Below are positions 7,554-18,000 of a stretch of DNA of 64,000 bases, one piece after another. The stretch covers positions 3,420 through 67,419 of the forward strand of contig JAEDGW010000002.1 of the NCBI GenBank assembly GCA_016297325.1, read 5' to 3'. The position numbers were made by a program, and so were the translations under genes. The first letter of the stretch is position 1. Every line of letters begins with the position of its first letter. Source of the stretch: Coprococcus sp. (GTDB lineage: Bacteria; Bacillota; Clostridia; Lachnospirales; Lachnospiraceae). A model generated the notes under the pieces. It saw only the letters and a list, made by a program, of their open reading frames with translations. It searched no databases and was not told the DNA's origin.

Positions 7554-9653
7554 CTAAGCCTCAAACGCCTCGTTCAGTTTCTCTGTACCCGGCAGGGCAA
7601 ATCTTCCATTTTCTATGATAGCCGTCTTGGTGCCATCAGGATGAACGGAATATATTCCGCCTATCTCATCATATGGTATAGTGATATCTGTGTGGCAGTT
7701 AAAATACGCCTTCGCTACATCTGTCTTTCTGAGTATAGAACACTCATTGTCCTTGGCAACGATCTCCTTGCCGTCTGGATTGTACAATCTGTTGTCCTCA
7801 CTCCAGCTATAACAGGTGTCTCCCACTGCAAAGTGAGGTCCCATCTTCTCCACAATAAGGATAGGAAGCTTGTACACTATATCGTACTTATTTGCCATGA
7901 CATATGCCGTGGTATTTGTTCCTATTGCAAATTCTCCTATAGGCAGCGTATCCCGTCCGCCGAGGAGATTCTCCTTTATGAATTTCCTGTCAGCCTCTTC
8001 GTCAGCATAATTGTCACAGGTGTAATCCGCTATCCTGCCATCCTCAAATGTCAGCTTCAGATTTACGTATTTTAATCCGTTAAGGAATACCTCGCTCACA
8101 TTCAGCACGCCGTGTGTACCTGTAAGCTTAGGTGATGTAAACACCTCTCCCACCGGAATGTTGACATCAGCCACGCAGTTCTCGAAATTGGTCTCCTTTG
8201 ACGGATCCTGCAGGTCATGCATCATCACAGTCATGTCAGTTGAATTATCCCCCTGACCAATGACACGTACATAAGCAGCTTTGTCAAGCTCATCTATGAT
8301 GTGCTGATGTACTTTCCTGAACAGATCATTGTCAAGTGTGTTTATCCTGACTGTCTCCCTGAATATCTCTCTGTAATTGTCACCGATCTCTGATACAGGG
8401 TATGCGATTATTGTGAAACTGCATTTGTCCTGGGCGATATATTCATTTACGATCTGTGAACTCATGGTCTGATATTCCACCTGGATCTCCTGCTGTCTCT
8501 TGTCAAGAACAGGATCATACTCGCAAGTTTCAGGCTCAAATGGTGCCTCGCCGAACACTTCCACAACCGCCGGGCCTGCATAGACAGAAGCCTCGTATGC
8601 CAGGCTCTTATATGCCTGTCTGAGTACCTCGAGTTTTCTCTCCATGAGCTTCTTGTCCATGAAAAGCGCCTCATCCATCCTGTGATCATACTCAAGCTGC
8701 TTGTTTGGCACACTTGACGAGTATCCTATCCTGTTGATCAGTCGCCTGTTGATACGTGCTGTCGCATAGCGGTAACATATCGGCTCCAGCCCCATCTCCC
8801 TGAACTGAAGTATGGCAGCTCTGATCATCCTCTCCTGGCCGAGGAAATATCTTATGTTCACAGTCTTTTTCTTCGACAGATCTATACCGGCCGCCTCAAA
8901 TCCAAGCCTGTATCCCTCAGTGAAGGTATGTGCCATGGAATCTATCTCATCCTGTGACAGAGAACTAAGGAATATGGCAGTGTCAAGTTCATTTGACCCA
9001 ACATATTCTCCGTATCTGTAGAGGTACGACACATCCTCAAGATCACTGTTCATGATGATGTCAGTCGCAAATGAAAGATCCGGGGACAACTGCTCCTTTA
9101 TCCTGTATGAGATAAAATACTCTGCATAATCATTCTCAAAATAATATATTGCTGACTCCAGCTCTTTTACACTGAAATCATCCTGGAACATGAAGTATAT
9201 CTGCACAAAAAGTTCTGCCAGCAAAGTTATGTCAACTACCCTACCCTCAAATGCATATACTGTCATTCCTCTGATCTCGTTGTACACAAAACCAAGAAGC
9301 TGTGCAATCCTAGCGATCTCTTCCTTATCTCTCTCGTAGTCCTTATAGAATTCTTCTGTTATATACCTGTAATTGGCATAGCTTGTGTTGTAGTTATCTC
9401 CGAGTATGTCACTGTAGAGACCGTGGTTCATAGCCTGAAGCTGGGACAGACTTCTTCCTGCAGCTATGTCATCCTTCACCAGTTCAAGCACATCACCTAT
9501 CCTGGCTATAAAGTCAGCTACATGGGTAAAATAATCCCTGTAAGGCATCTTTACAACATCCTCATGAGTTATCTGTCTGATCCTGTGTATCACCAGCTCA
9601 TAACGCTCTTCTATATCGTCAAATTCTTCTGTAAGATTGTTGTAATAATTCAT
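7554..9653 (-). CDS. M29-type (aminopeptidase T family) metallopeptidase with long N-terminal extension
   Basis: The C-terminal ~320 residues carry the M29 two-metal signature: Glu503 in GEVFTSP, Glu574 in IGEFAIGTN, His607 in GPHFAVG, and His654/Asp656 in NCHTDI, in the order and roughly the spacing of aminopeptidase T/AmpS. Predicted role: cytoplasmic release of N-terminal amino acids from peptides. At 699 residues it is far longer than the roughly 410 of typical M29 enzymes; the first ~300 residues are helical, acidic and Tyr-rich and match no domain I recognise. GGAAAGGATG precedes the ATG. It is the last gene of the coaBC-vanZ tail. Substrate preference cannot be told from sequence. Confidence 0.82.
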   Translation of the reverse strand: MNYYNNLTEEFDDIEERYELVIHRIRQITHEDVVKMPYRDYFTHVADFIARIGDVLELVKDDIAAGRSLSQLQAMNHGLYSDILGDNYNTSYANYRYITEEFYKDYERDKEEIARIAQLLGFVYNEIRGMTVYAFEGRVVDITLLAELFVQIYFMFQDDFSVKELESAIYYFENDYAEYFISYRIKEQLSPDLSFATDIIMNSDLEDVSYLYRYGEYVGSNELDTAIFLSSLSQDEIDSMAHTFTEGYRLGFEAAGIDLSKKKTVNIRYFLGQERMIRAAILQFREMGLEPICYRYATARINRRLINRIGYSSSVPNKQLEYDHRMDEALFMDKKLMERKLEVLRQAYKSLAYEASVYAGPAVVEVFGEAPFEPETCEYDPVLDKRQQEIQVEYQTMSSQIVNEYIAQDKCSFTIIAYPVSEIGDNYREIFRETVRINTLDNDLFRKVHQHIIDELDKAAYVRVIGQGDNSTDMTVMMHDLQDPSKETNFENCVADVNIPVGEVFTSPKLTGTHGVLNVSEVFLNGLKYVNLKLTFEDGRIADYTCDNYADEEADRKFIKENLLGGRDTLPIGEFAIGTNTTAYVMANKYDIVYKLPILIVEKMGPHFAVGDTCYSWSEDNRLYNPDGKEIVAKDNECSILRKTDVAKAYFNCHTDITIPYDEIGGIYSVHPDGTKTAIIENGRFALPGTEKLNEAFEA

Positions 9654-9666
9654 CCTGCATCCTTTC

Positions 9667-9981
9667 CTATAATCCCATCAACAAAAATATAACAGATATG
9701 GCAAAAACCACTATGTTAAGTATGATAGCCATCTTCTTTGCAGTGATTCCGCCGTTGTCTGCCCTGTAACCTATTATCGAAAATATCGCACCGGTGAACG
9801 TCATTATCATGGCACTCACCATAAGAACTCCATACACCCTCTGGACTTTTCCCTGAGTGGCTATGGATTTGATAATAGATATAAGCACGAACAGTCCGCC
9901 GAATCCACCGAGGAAATAACTTATGATCGAATCCGTCGGCAGCCCCGGCGCCGACACTTTGAAATCTTTACTTCTTTGCAT
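9667..9981 (-). CDS. small membrane protein (DUF6142-like)
   Basis: 104 residues from the ATG at 9981, which has TTAGGAG 6 bases upstream; an in-frame start further upstream (10011) lacks such a site and would sit deeper in the vanZ-like gene. The protein has a short polar N-terminus and three hydrophobic segments (around SYFLGGFGGLFVLISII, VLMVSAMIMTFTGAIFSII and AIILNIVVFAISVIFLLMG). I think it resembles the DUF6142 family of Firmicutes; no function is known to me. It overlaps the upstream vanZ-like gene by 14 bases and is followed by the M29-type peptidase after 13. Confidence 0.75.
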   Translation of the reverse strand: MQRSKDFKVSAPGLPTDSIISYFLGGFGGLFVLISIIKSIATQGKVQRVYGVLMVSAMIMTFTGAIFSIIGYRADNGGITAKKMAIILNIVVFAISVIFLLMGL

Positions 9982-10432
9982 GATATCTCCTAAGCAGCTT
10001 TGCCGAAACATAATAAATACAGTATCCTATGATTCCACCAAGAGTGTTCATGATTATGTCATCCACATCAAACACACCGAGCTTGGTTATGTACTGTACG
10101 ACCTCTATCGCCAGGGAAAACCCAGCCGAATACAGCAAAGCCTGCCAAAATGTCGTATTCTTATTTCTCACCCATCTGAGCAGCATGCCATATGGGACAA
10201 AAGCAATTATGTTGCCATACAGATTCAGAAAAACGCTCCATCCCGTCATCTGATCTCCATATGTTATAAAACGTCTTATCTCCTGAAACGGGTACAGATT
10301 ATATCTTCGCTCCTCGTATCCGCCTCTTCCAAACATATCACTGAATATAAGGAAATAAACTATACAGATAATATAAAGCACAAACAACACAGAACAAATT
10401 ATTCTGAGTTTTTTTCTATCTATTTGCTTCAA
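9968..10432 (-). CDS. VanZ-like family membrane protein
   Basis: Integral membrane protein of the VanZ family, whose founding member gives low-level teicoplanin resistance; most members are of unknown role. 154 residues from a TTG at 10432 chosen because GTAGGAG lies 7 bases upstream; earlier in-frame starts overlap coaBC and lack a ribosome site. Family features: N-terminal membrane helix, NLYPFQEI, then NLYGNIIAFVPYGMLL, EVVQYITKLGVFDVDDIIMNTLGGIIGY, which is the VanZ core, and a Lys/Arg-rich end. It sits just downstream of coaBC in the same operon. Confidence 0.85.
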   Translation of the reverse strand: MKQIDRKKLRIICSVLFVLYIICIVYFLIFSDMFGRGGYEERRYNLYPFQEIRRFITYGDQMTGWSVFLNLYGNIIAFVPYGMLLRWVRNKNTTFWQALLYSAGFSLAIEVVQYITKLGVFDVDDIIMNTLGGIIGYCIYYVSAKLLRRYHAKK

Positions 10433-10445
10433 AATAATACTCCTA

Positions 10446-11663
10446 CTATGACTGATCAGCAGTACGCATCTCCATGATCCTGTCAAGAAGAACGTCTGCG
10501 CACTCTTCCTTTGACATCATTGGCAATTCACTGATCGCATCATTTGTTATAAGAGTGAGAACGTTGGTGTCTACACCAAATCCCGCTCCCGCGACTTTTA
10601 AATTATTTGCCGCAATCATATCTATATGTTTTGAATCTATCTTTTTCCTTGAATTCTCAATGAGATCCCTCGTCTCCATCGAGAATCCACAGATGATCTG
10701 ATTCTTTATCCCCTCGTTCATTCTCTGGGTTCCAAGTGCCAGAAGTATATCCTTCGTCCTTGTGAGAGGTATACTCATGTCACTGTCTTTCTTCTTTATC
10801 TTGTGTTCTGCAACCTCTGCCGGCTTATAATCAGCCACAGCTGCAGCCTTAATGATGATGTCCTGCTCCCTGCTTCTGGACATCACAGCATCATACATAT
10901 CCTGGGCAGATGTTATGTCAACTACATTCACAAATCTTGGCGGATCTATCTCCACCTTTCCTGTCACCAGAGTCACATCTGCGCCCCTGAGCATAGCCTG
11001 CTGTGCTATGGCATAACCCATCTTTCCTGTGGAATGATTGGTTATATATCTGACAGGATCTATGGCCTCCTGTGTAGGTCCGGCGGTAACAAGAAGTTTC
11101 ACACCCGCCATATCTTTTTCCTTTGCTATGGCTTTCAGAATGTAATCCTGAAGAACCTCCGCATCGGGAAGTTTGCCCTTGCCAGTATCACCACATGCAA
11201 GATATCCCGTGGCTGAATCTACTATCTCATATCCATAGGATGCAAGTTTTTTTATGTTATCCTGAACTATAGGATTCTCAAGCATACCGGTATTCATTGC
11301 CGGAGCGATGATCTTCGGGCATTTTGCCGGCATGATGGTCGTACTTAACATATCATCAGCAATTCCATTTGCGATCTTGCCTATGATATTTGCCGAAGCC
11401 GGTGCAACCATGAACACGTCAGCCTTCTTTGCAAGGGAGACGTGTTCAACGTTGAACTGGAAATTCCTGTCAAATGTATCCACAAGACACTTATTGCCCG
11501 TCAGTGTCTCAAATGTGATCGGATTTATAAAATTCACAGCATTTCTGGTCATTATCACATGCACATCTGCATGTTTTTTCACAAGCATACTGGCAAGATT
11601 CGCAATCTTATACGCCGCAATACTGCCTGTAACGCCCAGCACAACTGTCTTTCCACGTAACAT
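10446..11663 (-). CDS. coaBC: bifunctional phosphopantothenoylcysteine decarboxylase / phosphopantothenate--cysteine ligase
   Basis: Two steps of CoA synthesis in one protein: CoaB couples cysteine to 4'-phosphopantothenate using CTP, then the FMN-dependent CoaC half decarboxylates the product. 405 residues. CoaC (about 1-180) shows VLGVTGSIAAYK, the PAMNTGMLENP loop and the active-site Cys in YLACGDTGKG. CoaB (about 185-400) shows VTAGPTQEAIDPVRYITNHSTG and AAAVADYKP. It follows panC after 75 bases, so pantothenate synthesis and its use are linked. Confidence 0.95.
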   Translation of the reverse strand: MLRGKTVVLGVTGSIAAYKIANLASMLVKKHADVHVIMTRNAVNFINPITFETLTGNKCLVDTFDRNFQFNVEHVSLAKKADVFMVAPASANIIGKIANGIADDMLSTTIMPAKCPKIIAPAMNTGMLENPIVQDNIKKLASYGYEIVDSATGYLACGDTGKGKLPDAEVLQDYILKAIAKEKDMAGVKLLVTAGPTQEAIDPVRYITNHSTGKMGYAIAQQAMLRGADVTLVTGKVEIDPPRFVNVVDITSAQDMYDAVMSRSREQDIIIKAAAVADYKPAEVAEHKIKKKDSDMSIPLTRTKDILLALGTQRMNEGIKNQIICGFSMETRDLIENSRKKIDSKHIDMIAANNLKVAGAGFGVDTNVLTLITNDAISELPMMSKEECADVLLDRIMEMRTADQS

Positions 11664-11738
11664 AATTATTCTGTTATCCTTTCTTTATTCATGAAATCTG
11701 TGCAATACATGATCGCATACAGATCCAAGCAGAAGATC

Positions 11739-12584
11739 TTACAGGTTTTCGATAAAGTTATCTATGAGTCTGGCCTTGCCAAATTTGACTGCCATGGCAC
11801 ACAGTACATGTCCCTCAGCCTTGTCTATGGACTGCATGGTGTCCATATTTACCATCTCCACATAATCTATGGTTGCCAGTGGCTCTGCTGAGATGAGATC
11901 CTTCATGGCTCCAACTATCTTTGCAGCCTCTCTCTCTCCGTCTGCTATCATACTCTGTCCAAGCTTAACTGCCTTGCTGAGTACAACTGCAGCCTTTCTC
12001 TCCTCTGGTGTGAGGTAGATATTTCTTGAGCTCTTTGCAAGTCCGTCTTCCTCTCTGATGATAGGACAGCCAACTATCTCTATATCAAAGTTGAGATCCT
12101 TTACCATTCTCATGATGATCGCGAGCTGCTGTGCATCCTTCTGTCCAAAGTATGCTCTGTCAGGTGTAACTATGTTGAACAGCTTACCGACAACTGTGCA
12201 CACACCCTTGAAATGTATAGGTCTTGTCAGACCACAGAGCGCATTTGGAAGACCTGTCATATTGATAAATGACACAAATCCATCTGCGTACATCTCCTCT
12301 GGTTCAGGATTAAATATGATATCTGCCCCTGTCGCCTCACAGAGTTTTGCATCTGCCTCAAGATCTCTAGGATAGCTCTCAAGATCCTCGTTTGGTCCAA
12401 ACTGTATAGGATTGACAAATACACTTACAACTGTTCTGTCATTCTGCTCCACTGACTTCTTTATAAGACTCTGATGTCCCTCATGAAGGTAGCCCATAGT
12501 TGGCACAAGACCAACTGTAAGTCCCTGCTTCTTCCACTCTTTAACCTGTGCTCTTACTTCTTCTATTTTCTTTAATATGACCAT
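11739..12584 (-). CDS. panC: pantothenate synthetase
   Basis: Condenses pantoate with beta-alanine using ATP. 281 residues, normal length. Seen: GLVPTMGYLHEGHQSLI (HIGH-type nucleotide site), VSVFVNPIQFGPNEDL, FGQKDAQQLAII, and the SSRNIYL end of the KMSKS-like loop. ATG at 12584 with AGGAG 9 bases upstream. Located between panB and coaBC. No panD (aspartate decarboxylase) is present in this window. Confidence 0.96.
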   Translation of the reverse strand: MVILKKIEEVRAQVKEWKKQGLTVGLVPTMGYLHEGHQSLIKKSVEQNDRTVVSVFVNPIQFGPNEDLESYPRDLEADAKLCEATGADIIFNPEPEEMYADGFVSFINMTGLPNALCGLTRPIHFKGVCTVVGKLFNIVTPDRAYFGQKDAQQLAIIMRMVKDLNFDIEIVGCPIIREEDGLAKSSRNIYLTPEERKAAVVLSKAVKLGQSMIADGEREAAKIVGAMKDLISAEPLATIDYVEMVNMDTMQSIDKAEGHVLCAMAVKFGKARLIDNFIENL

Positions 12585-12609
12585 GATATTTCTCTCCTAT
12601 TCCTAAGTA

Positions 12610-12623
12610 CCTGCCCGGGCGGG
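12610..12623. repeat. GC-rich near-palindrome between panB and panC
   Basis: CCTGCCCGGGCGGG, a 14-base near-perfect palindrome (one mismatched pair) in an otherwise AT-rich 70-base spacer. It could form a short hairpin in the pan transcript. No T-run follows, so it does not look like a terminator. Confidence 0.4.
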
Positions 12624-12654
12624 TCAGATACGTATGTCTTCAGTATGATTTATT

Positions 12655-13482
12655 CTAATACAGCTTCTCGATAACCTCGTCATCGATCTTATATGTATGC
12701 TCCGGTCCCGGGAATGTGCCGGCATTTATCTCATCTATATATGCCTTAACAGCACCTCTCATGGCATCGCCCACATTTGCAAACTGCTTGACGAACTTAG
12801 GAACAAAGTCTGAGAACATTCCAAACATATCCTGATTTACAAGTACCTGTCCGTCACAGTAACGTCCTGCACCTATACCGATCGTTGGTATGCTGATGCT
12901 CTCTGTCACTATCTTTGCAAGCTTCTCCGGAACGCACTCGAGAACGAGCATGTATGCTCCTGCCTCCTCAACTGCCTTTGCATCCTCTATGAGTTTCTTC
13001 GCAGCGGCCTCAGTCTTGCCCTGCACCTTGAATCCGCCAAATGCATTGATGGACTGAGGTGTAAGTCCAAGGTGTGCACATACAGGTATGCTGGCCTTGA
13101 CGATCGCACTGATCTGTGGACACATGTCCTTGCCACCCTCAAGCTTGACCGCACCTGCACGGCCCTCCTTCATGATCCTTCCGGCATTCACAACCGCATC
13201 ATACACACTTGCCTGATATGACATGAACGGCATATCTGTTACAACCAGCGCATTCTTCGCACCTCTTGCCACTGCAGCACTGTGATGGATCATGTCATCC
13301 ACTGTAACGGAGATCGTATCCTCATATCCAAGTATCGTGTTGCCAAGTGAGTCACCCACAAGTATAGTGTTGACTCCACACTCATCAAGTATTTTTGCTG
13401 TGGTGTAGTCATAGGCAGTGATCATAGAGATCTTCTTGTCTGTTCCCTTCATCTGCATGAGTGTTGTCGTTGTGTTCTTCAT
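12655..13482 (-). CDS. panB: 3-methyl-2-oxobutanoate hydroxymethyltransferase
   Basis: Ketopantoate hydroxymethyltransferase: adds a hydroxymethyl from methylene-THF to 2-oxoisovalerate. 275 residues. Seen: [28 protein letters not shown] (metal-binding Asp), [17 protein letters not shown], and [31 protein letters not shown] precedes the ATG at 13482. The start lies two bases after the stop of the upstream reductase gene, suggesting coupled translation. Confidence 0.96.
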   Translation of the reverse strand: MKNTTTTLMQMKGTDKKISMITAYDYTTAKILDECGVNTILVGDSLGNTILGYEDTISVTVDDMIHHSAAVARGAKNALVVTDMPFMSYQASVYDAVVNAGRIMKEGRAGAVKLEGGKDMCPQISAIVKASIPVCAHLGLTPQSINAFGGFKVQGKTEAAAKKLIEDAKAVEEAGAYMLVLECVPEKLAKIVTESISIPTIGIGAGRYCDGQVLVNQDMFGMFSDFVPKFVKQFANVGDAMRGAVKAYIDEINAGTFPGPEHTYKIDDEVIEKLY

Positions 13483-13484
13483 AA

Positions 13485-14375
13485 TTATAATTCTCCTATT
13501 CCGTCCAAAGCTTCTCGTAATTTCCCATAGTCCCTGTCACCGTGTTTCTTCTCTGCGACAGACACAAGGCATCTGGACACTGCGATATAAGCATTCCTGA
13601 CATCACCGTCAAGCACCTGAAGATGCTTTATGACCGTGCCTGTATCACATCTCTCCACCGGACCTGTGAGGCTTTCAACCGGACCTTTGTCCGCAGCCGC
13701 ATTTGCATTTCCAAGGAAGAGTGGTCTGATCGCACGCACTGCCTGCTCCTCTTCAAAGCCACACTGCATGAGCAGATCCTGTGATACTGCCAGAAGACCT
13801 GTGACGAGATTGCTGGCAAAAACCGACGCACTGTGATACTTCACCTTATCTGTGCCACTTATGCGCACACAGTCATTGCCAAAGGCTTTTATCACATCAC
13901 AGATAGCATCTGCATATCTGTCATGGCCTTCAACTGTAAAAAATGCTCTGTCCAATTCTTTGTAGGATTCGTACTTTGAACTAATTGCATACATAGGATG
14001 AATCGAATAACCAAAGGCACCAGCCTCTGTTATACCTGAGAAAATATCTGATGTCATGGCTCCACTGGCATGACATATGATCCTGCCCGTAAGGTCAAGA
14101 TCCTTCATCTTCTCCCACACTTCAGATATACTTCCATCCGGAACTGTGAGAAATATCACATCACTATATCCGCAAAGCTTCTCCAAGCTATCGTATGTAA
14201 CGGTGTCGGTAAATGAAGCTGCCTCCTCTGCACTTTCTATGTGGGCACTGTAATAACCGCTCACACTGAGTCTTTCTCCATTCGGAAGGATAACCGCTGA
14301 TGAGGTGCTCCTCTGCGCGATATATCTGCCAAATGTGAATCCAACTTTTCCAGCTCCAACAAATCCAATCCTCAT
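13485..14375 (-). CDS. Rossmann-fold/DUF2520 oxidoreductase, probable alternative ketopantoate reductase (PanG-like)
   Basis: 296 residues. N-terminal NAD(P)-binding loop [17 protein letters not shown]-terminal helical domain with [16 protein letters not shown] and [17 protein letters not shown], the pattern of DUF2520. It heads the operon with panB, panC and coaBC, exactly where a ketopantoate reductase is needed, and no panE is present. A non-PanE reductase called PanG has been described in Francisella, Enterococcus and Clostridioides; I place this protein with it from context and fold, not from a search. ATG at 14375 with AGCAGGTG upstream. Confidence 0.78.
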   Translation of the reverse strand: MRIGFVGAGKVGFTFGRYIAQRSTSSAVILPNGERLSVSGYYSAHIESAEEAASFTDTVTYDSLEKLCGYSDVIFLTVPDGSISEVWEKMKDLDLTGRIICHASGAMTSDIFSGITEAGAFGYSIHPMYAISSKYESYKELDRAFFTVEGHDRYADAICDVIKAFGNDCVRISGTDKVKYHSASVFASNLVTGLLAVSQDLLMQCGFEEEQAVRAIRPLFLGNANAAADKGPVESLTGPVERCDTGTVIKHLQVLDGDVRNAYIAVSRCLVSVAEKKHGDRDYGKLREALDGIGEL

Positions 14376-14500
14376 ACTATCACCTGCTTAAATCTGCATG
14401 TAAATATTAGTGAGCATCCCTTTACAGGGATAAATTCAGGTACGGTTTCTTTCGAATACCATCCACTCCACATACTAACATTACATTTTTATGTTGTAAA

Positions 14501-14529
14501 GCAATAATCCCTCAAAAAGGGATCATTGC
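14501..14529 (-). terminator. probable terminator after purE
   Basis: 11-bp stem with one mismatch (14501-14511 with 14519-14529), 7-base loop. On the minus strand it is followed by TTTACAACAT, only a short T-run. It lies just past the purE stop and before the pan operon. Confidence 0.5.
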
Positions 14530-14541
14530 CATGTCTACCTA

Positions 14542-15030
14542 TTACTTGAATTTCTCTATAACTTCTTCATTTGCCTTCATGGCAGCCTTTTCCATCTCTT
14601 TTCTCTCATCCATGAGTTTGAGTCTTATTGACTCATTGTTCACACCGATGATCTGGAGTGCAAGATATGCAGCATTCTTGCTTCCGTTTATGGCAACTGT
14701 CGCAACAGGTATTCCTGAAGGCATCTGAACTATTGAAAGGAGTGCATCCATTCCATCAAGTGTAGCACCTGAAAGTGGAACACCTATTACAGGTATAACT
14801 GTCTGGGATGCAACAACTCCAGGAAGTGCGGCAGCCATTCCTGCTGCGGCTATGATAACCTCTGTGCCGTTGTTGTTTGCCTCCTCTATGAACTCTGAAA
14901 GTCCGGCATGTGCTCTGTGTGCTGAAAGACATCTCACATCGACTTCCACACCATAACCTTTAAGTATTCCAACCGCTGGCTCCACCTTTGAAAGATCACT
15001 TGTTGATCCCATGATTATTGCTACTCTCAT
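14542..15030 (-). CDS. purE: N5-carboxyaminoimidazole ribonucleotide mutase
   Basis: PurE class I: rearranges N5-CAIR to CAIR in purine synthesis. 162 residues from the ATG at 15030, which has AGAGG 9 bases upstream; an ATG two codons earlier is too close to that site. Seen: VAIIMGSTSDL, SAHRAHAGL (the catalytic His), AAAGMAAALPGVVAS, IGVPLSGATLDGMDALLSIVQMPSGIPVATVAI. No purK is adjacent. It lies 34 bases after the large hybrid kinase, an odd place for a purine gene, and about 10 kb from purM-purN-purD. Confidence 0.95.
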   Translation of the reverse strand: MRVAIIMGSTSDLSKVEPAVGILKGYGVEVDVRCLSAHRAHAGLSEFIEEANNNGTEVIIAAAGMAAALPGVVASQTVIPVIGVPLSGATLDGMDALLSIVQMPSGIPVATVAINGSKNAAYLALQIIGVNNESIRLKLMDERKEMEKAAMKANEEVIEKFK

Positions 15031-15064
15031 CTTCATTTTCCTCTTTTCTTTATTTTAATTTTAT

Positions 15065-18000
15065 TTATATACTGTTGAGATACTGGTCGATCATCTCACT
15101 GGATGTCTGATAATCTCCCATATTCAGATATTCCCTAAGGGCTGTCAAAAACTCTGTGTCGATATCTCCATACTGATATCTGTCAATATCTCTCATGATT
15201 CCCTCAACCGGCTCTCTGTCTCCAGCACGTAAGAATGCCCTGAGCTCCTTGAGTTTGCCCTTGTTTATACCCTCTTTGAATTCTTTTTCAACGGCCTCGG
15301 TCTCATCCGTATGCTCTATTCTCGCCATATATTTGTCGATCTGCTTGAAGAAATCGTTCATTATGGCTACGAAATCCCTGGTATTATCCTTCGCATACTG
15401 CTGGTTTCCTATATTTATAGCCGACTCAAGATTGGCTGCCTTACGCTCTATTCCGTATGCACTTATATTCGCACTGCTGCTCTTGATGTCATGTATTATA
15501 TTCTTGTATCTTCTGACATCGTCGTCAATATACGTCCTGAGCATCTGCACCTCATCCCGGTACTCATCCCTGTAGCTTCTGAGGAACATATTGAACGTCT
15601 GGAAATTGCCGCCCATGGCTCTGACCGCATCCTCAACCGCCACGAATCTGCCAAGAAGAACCGCATCCTCTATATAATTGATATCGTCCTCGGTCTGGGA
15701 CAGCTCATTGTCCTTCTCCTTTATCTTCTCCTCAGATATATATGTCCTAAGCATAGCCTCCGCCTGATCCAGCTCGATAGGCTTTACTATGACATCGTTG
15801 AATCCGGAAGTGAGTATCTCCTCTCTGGATGTATCAACCGTGTTCGCCGAGAGTGCCACGACAGGAAGCTTCTTGAATTCCTCACCGTCGAGATTCCTGA
15901 TCTCCCTCACGGTATCAAGTCCATCCATGACCGGCATAACCGTATCTATGAACACCATGTCATAGTTGTTCACCATGACGTTATCAAGCGCATCGAATCC
16001 AGAAGTTGCCACATCGCAGGCAAGTCCATATGTGTCAAATATAGTCTTCTCAACCTGAAGTGTGATCTCCGAATCATCAACTATGAGAATGCGAACATCA
16101 GGAAGCCACAGATGGGAATTGGCATTTCTTCTCGCCATCTCCTTCCTCTTGCGCTCATTGTAGTTTACATAACTATAATCAAATACCGACTGCTTGATAC
16201 TGAACCTTATGGTAGTTCCGGCTCCGTATATGCTCTCTGCGCTTATGCTTCCGTCCAGCATACGCACAAGCTCCTTTGCTATAGCAAGGCCAAGACTGAC
16301 TCTGAACATTCCTATGTCTGATTTCTCATAGGAATCATCAAGTTCAAACAGAGTGCCAAGTCTTTCCTCTTTTACGCCAAGTCCCGTATCCGATATCTTG
16401 AAATCAAGGTATATCTCATCATGATCTCTGTCAAATATCCTTGAGATCTCTGTCTCCGGCTCCTCTATGAGTTCTGAATACTCGCTTACAGTATAGTCCT
16501 CAGCCTCAGCTTCATCAGAATCCTCATCCGCTCTCCTTGCAAGACGCCAGTCGACATCCACACTTATATATCCCTCTTTTGTGGTACTTGCAGACCATGC
16601 AAATATGTTCTCAAGTATCGTCCTTACAGCAGCCATATCTCCTATAAGTCCATTCGGGATGTTGTCCTCAATGCTGACCTTGAGATCCACCAGATCCCTG
16701 TTCACCGCCGACTTGAATTTCTCGGCAAGCTCATCTATGAGATCCGATGCAAAATACTGATTGTATGCCGGATCAATGATGTCATCCTTGAGATTTGAAA
16801 GTCTTGATATACCATCTGACATATCAAGGATCTCTCTTCCTGCTGCATACATAGCACTGTACTGTGAATACTCCTCACTCTGCACATCGCCGCAGTTTCT
16901 CATGGCCATCTCCGAGATGGCTATGATATTGTTCAGCGGTGTTCGTATCTCATGGTTCAGATAGTTTACATAATCATTCTTCGCCTGATTTGACTTCTCC
17001 GCCTCTTCACTCTTCTTACTGAGCTCCTCAACCTGTTCATTCTGTCTTCTGAGAAGTCTGAATATACTTCTCGCCACCACGATACCTATCAGTATGAGCA
17101 GCATGACTACGAGAACTATCAGAAGCTTTGCAAGATTTGTCTCAAAAAAGCCCAGTTCCTTGTTTATCACAAATGTCAGAGGCTCGTCACACTCTATGCC
17201 GTCTGCATTCTTCGCAGAGAGGACAAATGTGTATGTGCCTCCCTCAAGGTTGGTGTATTCAACCTCCATCCTGTCATTTCCGGTGAGGGTACGGCTCTCG
17301 CTCTCAAATCCCTCAAGATGATAGTCAACAGTGATGTCTGCTCGGTTTACATAACTAAGAACTGAGAACTTTACCGTGATCCTGTTCGTATTCTTTGGCA
17401 CATCTATGTGTCCATCCAGATCTGAAAACTGGTATTCCGATCCATCAACCTCCACCGATGCTATACGAACCTTTGGAGCAACCTCATTCACATATTCTGC
17501 GCCGAGATTTATCTTGCACAGCCCCTCATCACAGCACACATACACTATTCCTGTCTTGGAGACATAGTTGGTTGATTTCTCCACTATATTTGATATGATT
17601 CCATCGTTCTTGGAGAAGCTTATGTACTCCGGATCAGCACTGCTAAGTATATCCTTCTCGTAATACCTGTACATTCCTCTTGAACCAAATATCCAGAGAT
17701 ATCCGTCATCGTCAAGTATCAGATCATATATACTGTTCGTATTATCCACAGTGGTTATCTGTCTGACTGTACCTTCCTGATAATATAGGCCATTGTCTGT
17801 TCCTATCCAGAGTCCGCTGCTGCCCTGAACCATGGACGACACAACACTCATCTTCTGGTTGTCATCAAGGCTTAAAGCGCTCACATTGTAGTCATCGTCC
17901 ACAATAAACACTCCGGCTCCGTTTGAACCCGCATATAACTGTCCATCGGCATCCACATACAGACTTATGATATCCGGATTGTCAAGGCCATCCATTCTTG

